DNA of 64,000 nucleotides from Bacillota bacterium (GTDB taxonomy: Bacteria; Sysuimicrobiota; Sysuimicrobiia; Sysuimicrobiales; Segetimicrobiaceae), in assembly GCA_021324295.1 (NCBI GenBank), contig JAJPJJ010000126.1, forward strand, positions 1 to 64,000. The letters run 5' to 3'. A model generated the notes under the pieces. It saw only the letters and a list, made by a program, of their open reading frames with translations. It was not told the DNA's origin and ran no database searches. Made by a program: the position numbers and the translations under genes. Each line of letters starts with the position of its first letter. Position 1 is the first letter of the stretch. This document shows, one piece after another, positions 49,204-57,795 of this stretch.

Positions 49204-49456
49204 GCAGCGAGACGGATCGGCCGCGGGGGTCCCCGCGCGCCCTCGTGGGCATCGCGCAGCGCGGCACGAGTGCGTCGTTGCGGTAGTTCGGAGGCAGGTG
49301 AGGGGGGTACGAGGGCTCGCCCGAGCGCCCCCCGGGCCCCCGACGAATCGCCGTCCTTCCGCGATTCGTCGGGGCGGGAATCCCTCCCTCGACGGCACGC
49401 GAAGGCGAGCCCCCACACCCCGCCGCAGCTTGCCGTGGAACTTCTGCACAGCTGCA
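49204..49456 (-). repeat. Interspersed hairpin element, copy R4
   Basis: Directly follows the gltB stop on the minus strand. It has a perfect 14-bp stem CCCCGACGAATCGC / GCGATTCGTCGGGG (49338-49351, 49361-49374) with a 9-nt loop. At one position the stem has A-T where R3 has G-C. It keeps GCGAGACGGATCGGCCGCGG at its far end and holds ~60 extra bases. It fills most of the gap 49105-49456 with no gene. Confidence 0.7.
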
Positions 49457-52400
49457 CTAGGACCGGTGCGGCCGGGCGGAGGGCGCCTGCGCGGAGAGCG
49501 TCCCGCTGCGGTGCGGGAGGGCGCGGGGCGCCACCTTCCGGAACAGCGGGAGCCACCGGCCCCACTCGTGGAGGATCTCCCGCGCCCGCCGGCTGCCGGT
49601 CGCGGCACAATGGGCGCCGATCAGCTCGCGCAGCTGCGCGATATCCTCCGGGTCCATGACCGGCGCGAGGCCGACGAGCGCGGGGTTGTACCGCCGTTCC
49701 AGCGCGCCCTGCTCGTCCAGGACGTACGCGGTGCCGCCGGTCATCCCCGCGCCGAAGTTGCGGCCGGTCTCGCCCAGCACCACGACGATGCCGCCGGTCA
49801 TGTACTCGCACCCATGGTCGCCCACGCCCTCGACCACGGCCACGGCGCCGCTGTTGCGGACGGCGAAGCGCTCCCCCGCCCGGCCGGCGGCAAAGAGCCG
49901 CCCGCCGGTGGCGCCGTAGAGGACCGTGTTCCCCACGATCACGTGCCGGTGGGAGGCGGCGAGCAGCGCGTCGGGGGGACGGATGGCGATCTCCCCGCCG
50001 GCCATGCCCTTGCCGACGTAGTCGTTGGCCTCCCCGCACAGGATGAGCCGCAGGCCGCCGACGCACCACGCGCCGAACGACTGGCCGGCGCTGCCCGTGA
50101 AGCGAAGCGTCACCGTCCCCTCGGGCAGCCCGCGGTCTCCGTAGCGGCGCGCGATCGCCGCGGCGACGCGCGCGCCCGCGGTCCGGTCGACGTTCTGAAT
50201 CGCAAACGCGCGGTCCACCGGCCGGCCCGCCACGATCGCCGCCCCGACCTCGACGAGGATCCGGTCGTCGAACGGCGCGCCGGGGCGATCGTTCCGCTCC
50301 TGCTCGTGGCGGCGGGCGCGCGTGCCGCTCGGATCCGGGTCCGCGAGCAGGGGGTCGAGCACCAGGCGCCGCGCGCGGCTCCCGGGGATCGCCGCCCGGA
50401 CGCGCAGGAGGTCCACCCTCCCCACGATCTCATCGAGCGACCGGAAGCCCAGCGACGCGAGGAGGCGCCGCACGTCGTCGGCGATGGCCAGGAAGAAGTG
50501 GACCACCCGCTCGGGGGTGCCCGGGAACTTGGCCCGCAGATCCTCCCGTTGGGTCGCGATCCCGACCGGACAGGTATTGAGGTGGCACTGCCGCGCCATC
50601 ACACACCCCAGCGCCACCAGGGCGGCGCTGCCGAACCCGAACTCCTCGGCCCCCAGCATCGCGGCGATCACGACGTCCCGCGCCGTCTTCAGCCCGCCGT
50701 CCACCCGCAGCCTGACCCGCCCGCGCAGGTTGTTGTGGACGAGCGTCTGCTGGGTCTCCGCCAGGCCGATCTCCCAGGGGACGCCGGCGTTCTTGATCGA
50801 GTCGAGGGGGGATGCGCCGGTCCCCCCGTCGCACCCGGCGATGTGCACCGTGTCGGCGTACGCCTTCGCGACCCCCGCGGCGATCGTGCCCACCCCGGCC
50901 TCGCTCACCAGCTTCACCGAGACCCGGGCGCGCGGGTTCCCCTGCTTCAGATCGTAGATGAGCTGCGCCAGGTCCTCGATGCTGTAGATATCGTGGTGGG
51001 GCGGCGGCGAGATCAGGGTGATCCCGGGCTGCGCGCGGCGGATCCGCGCGATCTCCTCCGTCACCTTGGTCCCCGGGATCTGGCCGCCCTCCCCGGGCTT
51101 GCTGCCCTGGGCCATCTTGATCTCCAGCTCCTGCGCGGCGCCCAGGTACGCGGTCGTGACCCCGAACCGGCCCGAGGCGACCTGCTTGACGGCGCAGTTG
51201 GCGGACTCGCCGTCCGGCCGCGGCGCGTAGCGCGCCGGGGCCTCGCCGCCCTCGCCGCTGCTCGCACGGGCCCCGAGGCGGTTCATCGCGATCGCGAGCG
51301 TCTCGTGCGCCTCCCGGCTGAGCGAGCCGTGAGACATCGAGGAGACGACGAACCGCCGGACGATCGCCTCGGCCGGCTCCACATCCTCCAGCGGGACCGG
51401 CGGCCGCTCCCGAAACTCGAGGAGGTCGCGAAGCGCCGTCGGCGGACGGTGCAGCACCTCCCGCGCGTACGCCACGTAGTCGTCCCGGCCGGCGCTCGCG
51501 GCCAGCCTGTGGAGCGTCCGCAGCACGGCGGGGTGGAACGCGTGGTACTCGCCGTCCTTGCGGAACCGGAACAGCCCCGGATCGCCCAGCGCCGGCGGCC
51601 GGTCCCGGCGGAACGCCTCGCGGTGCCTCGCGAGCGTGTCCTCCGCCAGCTCCGCGAGCCCGATGCCGCCGAGCCGCGACGGCGTGCCGGTGAGCGCCCA
51701 CTCCACGAGCGCGTGGTCCAGGCCGACCGCCTCGAAGATCTGCGCGCCGTGGTAGCTCGAGATCGTGGAGATGCCCATCTTGGACATGACCTTGAGCAGG
51801 CCCGCCTCGATCGCCGACCGGTAGTTCGCGGCGGCCGCCGCGGGGTCGGCGCCGGTCCGGCGGGATTCGGCGTCGATCAGGTCGAAGGCGAGGTACGGGC
51901 AGACCGCGCTCGCGCCGTAGCCGATGAGCGCCGCGATGTGGTGGACGTCCCGGGCCTCACCTGTGTCGGCCACGAGGCTGACGCGCATCCGCAGCCCCCG
52001 GCGGATCAGCGACTGGTGCACGGCGCCGACGGCCAGGAGCATCGGGATCGGCGCGTACGCGGCGTCCACGTCGCGGTCGGAGAGGACGAGGAGCGCCGTC
52101 CCCTCCTCCACCTGATACGCCGCCTCGTCGCAGAGCTGCACGAGCGCGCGCTCCAGCCCCTCGGCGCCCTGCGCGACCGGGAAGAGCGCGCGCAGGGTCC
52201 GCGCCCGGAATGCGCCGTCCCCGAGGGCGGTGAGCGCGGCGAGGTCCGCGGCGCCGAGCAGCGGCGTCGCGAGCTCGACGAGGCGCGCGTGCTCCGGCGT
52301 CTCCTCGAGGAAGCTCCCGCGGGCGCCGAGCAGCGTGTGGAGCGACATCACGAGCCGCTCGCGCAGCGGGTCGATCGGCGGGTTCGTCACCTGGGCAAAC

Positions 52401-53959
52401 CGCTGCTTCACGTAGCCGTACGCGAGCCGCGGCCGGGACGAGAGCACCGCGAGCGGCGTATCGTCGCCCATCGAGCCAACGGGCTCCTTGGCCTCGGTGA
52501 ACATCGGCGCGAGGACGCGGTGGATCTCCTCCTGCGAGTAGCCGAACGCGGCGAGCCGGCGCACGAGCGGGGCATCGGGCCGGTCCGCAGCGGAGGCGGG
52601 CGGAGGAGGCGAGGACGCGGCGGCGACCTCCCGGCCGGCCGTCAGGCGCACGCGCGCCGCCTGCAGCCACGCCCCGTAGGGCCGGCGGGAGGCGGCCTCC
52701 CGCTTGATCGCCGCGTCGGTCAGGATGCGGCCGGAGGCGGTGTCCACGGCGATCATGCGACCGGGCCCCAGGCGCCCTTTCTCGACGATCCGCGCCGGGT
52801 CCAGGTCCAGCACGCCGACCTCGCTGGCCACGACGACGAGGCCGTCCTCGGTGATCGCGTAGCGCGCGGGCCGGAGCCCGTTGCGGTCCAGCATCGCCGC
52901 GGCCCACCGGCCATCGGAGAACGCGAGCGCCGCCGGCCCGTCCCACGGCTCGCTCATCCCCGCGTGGAACGCGTAGAACGCCCGCAGGTCGTCCGGCATC
53001 TCGGGCTGGCCCTCCCACGCCTCCGGCACGAGCATCATCAGCGCGTGCAGGAGGGGACGGCCGGAGCGGACGAGGAGCTCGGCGACGTTGTCGAGCATCG
53101 CGCTATCGCTCCCCCCCGGCTGGATCACCGGCAGGAGGTCCCGGATCCGCTCCCGCCAGAGGGAGGAGCGCAGGTGGGGCTCCCGCGCCCGCATCCAGTT
53201 GGCGTTGCCCCACAGCGTGTTGATCTCGCCGTTGTGGGCGAGCAACCTGAACGGCTGCGCGAGCGGCCAGCTCGGGAAGGTGTTGGTGCTGTACCGCTGG
53301 TGGAACACGGCGAGCGCCGTGTCGAACCGCGGATCCCGCAGGTCCACGTAGAACCGCGGGAGTTGCGGCGCGGTGAACATGCCCTTGTAGACGACGGTCT
53401 GGTGTGAGCACGAGGGGAGGTAGCAGTCGGCGACCCCCGCCTCGCCCAGCCGCCGCTCGATGACCTTGCGCGCGAGGTACAGCGCGCGCTCGAACTCGTC
53501 GCCGCCCAGGCGCTCCGGCCGGCCGATGAGCACCTGCTCGATCTCGGGGCGGGTGCGCGCGGCGTCCTGGCCGAGCGCCGAGACCGCGACCGGCACCCGC
53601 CGCCAGCCGAACAGCACGAGCCCCTCTCTCAGGATCGCGTCCTCGATGATCGCCCGGGCCCGGGCCTGTGCCCGCTCCTCGCGGGGCAGGAAGACCATGC
53701 CCACGCCGAGGTCGGCATGCCTCGCCACCCGCACGCCGAGCCGGTAGAGGTCCGGGACGAGCAGCCGGTGCGGCACCTGCGTGAGCACGCCCGCGCCGTC
53801 GCCGCTCTTGCCGTCGGCCGACACCGCCCCGCGGTGCGTGAGGCGGGCGACCGCGGCGAGCGCCAGCTCCAGGATCGCGTGGCTCCGGCCGCCGGTCGTC
53901 GCCACGAACCCGACCCCGCAGGCGTCGTGATCGAACCGCGGATCGCAGAGTCCCGTCAT
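49457..53959 (-). CDS. gltB: Glutamate synthase large subunit
   Basis: The 1500-residue protein is a full GltB. It has an N-terminal class II glutamine amidotransferase domain (DHDACGVGFVATTGGRSH; the Cys becomes N-terminal after removal of ~13 residues), a central domain, and the FMN domain. In the FMN domain the 3Fe-4S ligands CVMARQCHLNTCPVGIATQ are seen after SIKNAGVPWEIGLAETQQTL. A C-terminal GXGXG beta-helix ends it (GGEIAIRPPDAL, VVVLGETGRNFGAGMTGG). It makes two glutamates from glutamine and 2-oxoglutarate. gltD is not adjacent, so the electron donor may be ferredoxin or an unlinked small subunit. A riboswitch-terminator leader controls it. Confidence 0.95.
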   Translation of the reverse strand: MTGLCDPRFDHDACGVGFVATTGGRSHAILELALAAVARLTHRGAVSADGKSGDGAGVLTQVPHRLLVPDLYRLGVRVARHADLGVGMVFLPREERAQARARAIIEDAILREGLVLFGWRRVPVAVSALGQDAARTRPEIEQVLIGRPERLGGDEFERALYLARKVIERRLGEAGVADCYLPSCSHQTVVYKGMFTAPQLPRFYVDLRDPRFDTALAVFHQRYSTNTFPSWPLAQPFRLLAHNGEINTLWGNANWMRAREPHLRSSLWRERIRDLLPVIQPGGSDSAMLDNVAELLVRSGRPLLHALMMLVPEAWEGQPEMPDDLRAFYAFHAGMSEPWDGPAALAFSDGRWAAAMLDRNGLRPARYAITEDGLVVVASEVGVLDLDPARIVEKGRLGPGRMIAVDTASGRILTDAAIKREAASRRPYGAWLQAARVRLTAGREVAAASSPPPPASAADRPDAPLVRRLAAFGYSQEEIHRVLAPMFTEAKEPVGSMGDDTPLAVLSSRPRLAYGYVKQRFAQVTNPPIDPLRERLVMSLHTLLGARGSFLEETPEHARLVELATPLLGAADLAALTALGDGAFRARTLRALFPVAQGAEGLERALVQLCDEAAYQVEEGTALLVLSDRDVDAAYAPIPMLLAVGAVHQSLIRRGLRMRVSLVADTGEARDVHHIAALIGYGASAVCPYLAFDLIDAESRRTGADPAAAAANYRSAIEAGLLKVMSKMGISTISSYHGAQIFEAVGLDHALVEWALTGTPSRLGGIGLAELAEDTLARHREAFRRDRPPALGDPGLFRFRKDGEYHAFHPAVLRTLHRLAASAGRDDYVAYAREVLHRPPTALRDLLEFRERPPVPLEDVEPAEAIVRRFVVSSMSHGSLSREAHETLAIAMNRLGARASSGEGGEAPARYAPRPDGESANCAVKQVASGRFGVTTAYLGAAQELEIKMAQGSKPGEGGQIPGTKVTEEIARIRRAQPGITLISPPPHHDIYSIEDLAQLIYDLKQGNPRARVSVKLVSEAGVGTIAAGVAKAYADTVHIAGCDGGTGASPLDSIKNAGVPWEIGLAETQQTLVHNNLRGRVRLRVDGGLKTARDVVIAAMLGAEEFGFGSAALVALGCVMARQCHLNTCPVGIATQREDLRAKFPGTPERVVHFFLAIADDVRRLLASLGFRSLDEIVGRVDLLRVRAAIPGSRARRLVLDPLLADPDPSGTRARRHEQERNDRPGAPFDDRILVEVGAAIVAGRPVDRAFAIQNVDRTAGARVAAAIARRYGDRGLPEGTVTLRFTGSAGQSFGAWCVGGLRLILCGEANDYVGKGMAGGEIAIRPPDALLAASHRHVIVGNTVLYGATGGRLFAAGRAGERFAVRNSGAVAVVEGVGDHGCEYMTGGIVVVLGETGRNFGAGMTGGTAYVLDEQGALERRYNPALVGLAPVMDPEDIAQLRELIGAHCAATGSRRAREILHEWGRWLPLFRKVAPRALPHRSGTLSAQAPSARPHRS

Positions 53960-53983
53960 CCCCGATCGGTCCTCCCACGTGTG

Positions 53984-54038
53984 AAAAGGCCCGAGGGAGC
54001 GATCCCTGTGTCGAGAGGAACCTCTCCCTCGGGCTTTT
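53984..54038 (-). terminator. Intrinsic terminator (attenuator) before gltB
   Basis: On the minus strand: AAAGCCCGAGGGAG, a spacer, CTCCCTCGGGCCTTTT. The 11-bp GC-rich stem plus U-run ends ~25 bases before the gltB ATG. Combined with the aptamer upstream, it forms a transcription-attenuation switch. Confidence 0.8.
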
Positions 54039-54054
54039 GTCCCGACGGTGTGGC

Positions 54055-54140
54055 GCCCGGTCGGCTGCCTGCGCCGCTTGGTCCTGACCGGCGTCTTGTG
54101 GACGCCGCGGAACCCTAGGCGCACTCCCTCCCAGCCGGGC
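54055..54140 (-). ncRNA. ykkC-class riboswitch, probable ppGpp-type (subtype 2a), upstream of gltB
   Basis: Read on the minus strand it keeps the class hallmarks GTGCGCCTAGGGTTCCGC and GGACCAAGCGGCGC. Three helices form: P1 GCCCGGCTG with CAGCCG...GGGC, P2 TGCGCC with GGCGCA, and P3 GGCGTC-cacaa-GACGCC. The ykkC superfamily includes guanidine, ppGpp, PRPP and ADP binders. CCAAG instead of CCGAG points to subtype 2, and ppGpp types are known to precede amino-acid genes including glutamate synthase. The ligand is inferred, not proven. An intrinsic terminator follows, so ligand binding probably lifts termination. Confidence 0.75.
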
Positions 54141-54187
54141 GGCGGGCCCGGCCGCGAGCAGGCTATGCGGTTTCGGACGTCGGTCCT

Positions 54188-54216
54188 GTCGTAGCAGAAA
54201 TGGCCAACGTTGTCAA
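54188..54216 (-). promoter_or_regulatory. Promoter of the gltB leader
   Basis: On the minus strand: perfect TTGACA (54216-54211), 17 bp, TGC then TACGAC (54193-54188). The start near 54181 precedes the aptamer, so the leader is ~220 bases. Confidence 0.72.
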
Positions 54217-54263
54217 GGCAAGGGGCCGGAATGTTCGGGTTCTGGCCGTCCCGGACGCCCGGG

Positions 54264-55160
54264 TCACCCCTGGAGCCGAGGGCTGAACCGGTCACGCAGC
54301 CAGTCCCCGACGAGGTTGAAGCCCATCACGGTGAGCATGATCGCCAGCCCCGGGAACGTCGAGTCCCACCAGGCCGTCTGGATGTAGTTGCGGCTGTCCG
54401 CCAGCATCCCGCCCCACGACGGCACCGAGGGGTCGACACCGAGCCCCAGGAACGTGAGCGCGGCCTCGAGCAGGATGTTGTTGGCGACGCTCAACGTGGC
54501 GAGCACCGAGACCGCGCTCACGGCGTTGGGGAGGACGTGCCGCCAGAGGATCCGCCCATCCGAGACGCCGAGCGCGCGTGCGGCCTGGATGTAGTCGGCC
54601 TCGCGCACCACGAGCGTCTCGCTGCGGACCAGCCGCGCGTAGGACGCCCACTGCGTCACGGCGAGCACGAGGATGATCCGTGAGAGGCCCGGGCCGAGGA
54701 CCGCGATCACGACGATCGCAAAGAGGATGAACGGGAAGCTGAGCTGGAGGTCGGCGAGCCGCATCGCCACCTCGTCCCACCACCCCCCGTAGTATCCGGC
54801 GACGAGGCCGAGCGCGGTGCCGCTCACGCCGCTCACCGCCACCGAGACGAGACCCACCTCGAGCGAGACGCGAGCCCCGTAGATGATCCGGCTCAGGATG
54901 TCGCGGCCGATCGCGTCGGTCCCCACGAGATACGGCGACCCCGGCCGCGCCCACGCGGGGGGCGTCAGCCGCGCACGCAGGTCGGCCGCCTCGGGGTCGC
55001 GCGGGGCGAGCAGCGGCGCCGCGACCGCGGCCGCGAACGACGCGCCGACGAGGACCAGCCCCAGGGCGAGCGTGAGGCGCAGGCCGGGCGGCGCCGTCCG
55101 GCGGCGCCCCGGCGCCGGCAACGCGGACAGCGCGGGCCGCGCCTCGGCGGCCCGCGTCAC
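54264..55160 (-). CDS. oppC: Peptide ABC transporter permease (OppC/DppC type)
   Basis: The 298-residue protein has the OppC core: LVGTDAIGRDILSRIIYGARVSLEVGLVSV, AGYYGGWWDEVAMRLADLQLSFPFI, the EAA loop IQAARALGVSDGRILWRHVLPNAVSAV, and FLGLGVDPSVPSWGGMLADSRNYIQTAWW. The GTG at 55160 overlaps the oppB stop (GTGA). It is third in a substrate-binding, oppB, oppC set; the ATPases are not in this window. Confidence 0.9.
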   Translation of the reverse strand: MTRAAEARPALSALPAPGRRRTAPPGLRLTLALGLVLVGASFAAAVAAPLLAPRDPEAADLRARLTPPAWARPGSPYLVGTDAIGRDILSRIIYGARVSLEVGLVSVAVSGVSGTALGLVAGYYGGWWDEVAMRLADLQLSFPFILFAIVVIAVLGPGLSRIILVLAVTQWASYARLVRSETLVVREADYIQAARALGVSDGRILWRHVLPNAVSAVSVLATLSVANNILLEAALTFLGLGVDPSVPSWGGMLADSRNYIQTAWWDSTFPGLAIMLTVMGFNLVGDWLRDRFSPRLQG

Positions 55161-56083
55161 GGCCCGACCCGGACCCGCGGGTTCAGCAGGCCGTAGCTCA
55201 GGTCGACGAGCAGGTTGACGAGCACGACGCCCACCGCGAGGACGACGACCACGCCCTGCACCACGGGATAGTCGCGGTAGCTCACCGCCTGCAGCGCGAG
55301 CTGGCCGAGGCCGGGCCACGCGAACACGTTCTCGAGCACGACGACCCCGCCGAGCAGGCCGCCGAACTGCAGCCCGATGAAGGTCACGACCGGCAACAGC
55401 GCGTTGCGCAGCCCGTGCCGCACCACCACGCGAAGCTCGCGCAGGCCCTTTGCCCGCGCGGTGCGGACGTAGGGCTGCCCCAGCGTGTCGAGGAGCGTGG
55501 CCCGCACCAGCCGCACCAGCGTGCTCGCGAGGATGATCCCGAGCGTCGTGCTGGGCAGCACGAGCGACGCCGGGCCGGCATCGCCGGAGGGCGGGAGCCA
55601 GCGGAGGCGCACCGCCAATGCGAGGATCAGCATGATCCCCAGCCAGAAGTTCGGGAACGAGAGGCCCAGGAGGCTCGCGACCCGGATGAGGAAGTCGGTG
55701 AGGGCGTCCCGGTGCGTCGCCGCGTACACGCCGAGCGGGAACGCGATGGCGAGCGCCACCGCCATGCCGCCGACCGCCAGCAGGAGCGTGGCGCCCGCGC
55801 GGTCGGCGATCATCGCCGTGACCGGCTGGCCGCTGCGAAACGACGTCCCCAGGTCTCCGCGCACCCCGTGCGCCAGAAAGGCGGCGTACTGCACGACGAA
55901 CGGACGGTCGGTGCCGAAGGCGTGCTGGATGCGCTCGATGTCCTGCCGGCTCGGCGCCCCCGCCCCCTCGAACAACGCGACCGCGGGGTCGCCCGTGAGC
56001 CGAATGGCAAATGCCACGAACAGCGTGATCGCCGCCAGGACGATGGCCGCGCCCGCCGTCCTGGCGGCGATGTACCGGACCAC
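55157..56083 (-). CDS. oppB: Peptide ABC transporter permease (OppB/DppB type)
   Basis: The 308-residue protein shows RYIAARTAGAAIVLAAITLFVAFAIRLTGDPA, GDLGTSFRSGQPVTAMI, SFPNFWLGIMLI, and the EAA loop YVRTARAKGLRELRVVVRHGLRNALLPV. ATP-binding partners are absent. A GTG at 56083 follows the binding-protein stop by 8 bases. Confidence 0.9.
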   Translation of the reverse strand: MVRYIAARTAGAAIVLAAITLFVAFAIRLTGDPAVALFEGAGAPSRQDIERIQHAFGTDRPFVVQYAAFLAHGVRGDLGTSFRSGQPVTAMIADRAGATLLLAVGGMAVALAIAFPLGVYAATHRDALTDFLIRVASLLGLSFPNFWLGIMLILALAVRLRWLPPSGDAGPASLVLPSTTLGIILASTLVRLVRATLLDTLGQPYVRTARAKGLRELRVVVRHGLRNALLPVVTFIGLQFGGLLGGVVVLENVFAWPGLGQLALQAVSYRDYPVVQGVVVVLAVGVVLVNLLVDLSYGLLNPRVRVGP

Positions 56084-56091
56084 GCGGGGCC

Positions 56092-57648
56092 CTACTGGAC
56101 GCTCACGGAGAGCAGCCGGACGCGGTCGTCCGGCGGCGCCACAAACCCCCGCACCCGCTTGTTCACGCCCCAGAGGTTGACCTGCTGCCAGAGCGGGAAG
56201 TCGATGGCGAGGTCGTACAGCCGCCGGTCCAGCGCGCGGAACGCCTGCAGCCGCGCCTTCTGATCGTTCGTGGAGCGCTCCTGCTCCAGGTACTTCTCGA
56301 CGTCCGCGTCGCTGAAGACCGGGTTCCAGTACTCGCCCTTGTGGTACAGGAGGTAGGCGGTGTTGTCGAAATCGAGCGTCCACCCGCCCCACCCGAACTC
56401 GTACATCTGCCCGGTCTTCGCGTGCGGGATGGTGTCGCTGAAGTAGGTCACCTGCTCGATCGGCTGGAGGCTGAGCTTGAGGCCGACCGACGCGAGCTCG
56501 CTCACCATCGCCTGCGCGGCCTCGCGGAAGTCGGCGTTGTTGCTCGGGAAGCTGAGCGTGACGTCCGTGCCGGGCTTGACGCCGGCCTCCGCCAGGAGCT
56601 GCTTCGCCCGCTGCGGGTCGAACGGGTACGGCGCGAGCGCCGGGTCGTTCCCGAAGGACAGCGGGCTCTGAAACGTCGAGACGCGGTGCCCGTACCCCTG
56701 CAGGATGGTCTGGATGATCGTCTGCACGTCGATCGCCGCGGTGATCGCCTTGCGGAAGCGGATGTCGCCGGCCGGCGGCTTCGAGGGGTCGAACCGGATC
56801 TCGATGACGGTCGGGCTCCCGACCGGCATCAGCACCAGGCTGGGATCGCCCTTCACGACGCCGGCCTGGCTCACGGGCACGCCCTGCGCGATGTCGGCCC
56901 GCCCGGCCTGGAGCTCGGCGACCCGCGTCGCCGCCTCAGGCACGAACCGGTACGTCACGGCAGAGACGCGCGGCGCGCCGTTCCAGTAGCGGGTGTTGGC
57001 GGCCAGCGTCAGGTGGTCGTCCTTGCGGTACTCCACGAACCGGAAGGGGCCGGTCCCAACCGGATGGCTGCTGAAGTACTCGCTGCCCCGCTCCTGAATG
57101 TACTTCGGGGGCACGATCATCGCGCCGTAGCCCGCCAGCTTCGTGATGATCACGGGGTCCTGGGTCTTCATCACGAAGTCGACGGTGTACCGGTCCACGA
57201 CCTGCACGTGGTCGATCGACGTGTAGTTGCCCTGCTGGGGGCCTTTGGCGCCCTCCGGACCGAGCAGCCGGTCGAACGTGAACTTCACCGCCTGGGCGTC
57301 GAACGGCTCGCCGTCGTGGAACGTCACGCCGCGACGCAGGGTGAACCGGAGGGTATTCTTGCTGATCCACGACCAGCCGGTCGCGAGCCCGGGGCGGAGG
57401 ACGAGATCCGGCCCGCGGTCGACGAGGCCGTCGAAGAGGTTGCACCCCACCATGCCCCAGGAGAGGAGAAACGTCGCGATCGGATCCCACCGCTGCGGGT
57501 CCTGCGCCTGGACGATGACGAGGGAGCGCCCGCGGCTCTGGGCCGGCGACTGCGCGCCGACGGGCACCGATGCGGCGAGACCGCCGAGAACGACCACCAG
57601 CGCCGGCGCGAGCAGGCGCCGGACCGTGCGCGCATGGCCACACCTCAT
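56092..57648 (-). CDS. oppA: Peptide ABC transporter substrate-binding protein (family 5)
   Basis: The 518-residue protein has a signal peptide (LLAPALVVVLGGLAASVPVGAQ) and the family 5 fold: LATGWSWISKNTLRFTLRRGVTFHDGEPFDAQAVKFTFDRLL, HPVGTGPFRFVEYRKDDHLTLAANTRYW, RADIAQGVPVSQ, and LYDLAIDFPLWQQVNLWGVNKRVRGF. It binds oligopeptides or similar ligands. GGAGGG lies just before the ATG at 57648. It follows a carboxypeptidase and nagA, suggesting uptake of peptides or muropeptides. Confidence 0.9.
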   Translation of the reverse strand: MRCGHARTVRRLLAPALVVVLGGLAASVPVGAQSPAQSRGRSLVIVQAQDPQRWDPIATFLLSWGMVGCNLFDGLVDRGPDLVLRPGLATGWSWISKNTLRFTLRRGVTFHDGEPFDAQAVKFTFDRLLGPEGAKGPQQGNYTSIDHVQVVDRYTVDFVMKTQDPVIITKLAGYGAMIVPPKYIQERGSEYFSSHPVGTGPFRFVEYRKDDHLTLAANTRYWNGAPRVSAVTYRFVPEAATRVAELQAGRADIAQGVPVSQAGVVKGDPSLVLMPVGSPTVIEIRFDPSKPPAGDIRFRKAITAAIDVQTIIQTILQGYGHRVSTFQSPLSFGNDPALAPYPFDPQRAKQLLAEAGVKPGTDVTLSFPSNNADFREAAQAMVSELASVGLKLSLQPIEQVTYFSDTIPHAKTGQMYEFGWGGWTLDFDNTAYLLYHKGEYWNPVFSDADVEKYLEQERSTNDQKARLQAFRALDRRLYDLAIDFPLWQQVNLWGVNKRVRGFVAPPDDRVRLLSVSVQ

Positions 57649-57795
57649 ACGTCCCTCCGCCGCCTGGCGTGCGGGGCGGCCGGCGATGGAGCACCGCCGC
57701 CGTTCCCGGGCGGTCATTTGACGTAGATCGCGCCGGCCCCTTCCCTCCGCGGCTGGGGACGCCGCGGGGCCGCGGGATGCGCCGGCCGCGCGATC

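Noticed and set aside
49298-53407. A 1369-codon open frame on the plus strand opposite gltB
   Set aside because: It is an antisense shadow of gltB in GC-rich DNA. It has His/Arg/Pro-rich composition with no family motifs, and gltB on the other strand is unmistakable.
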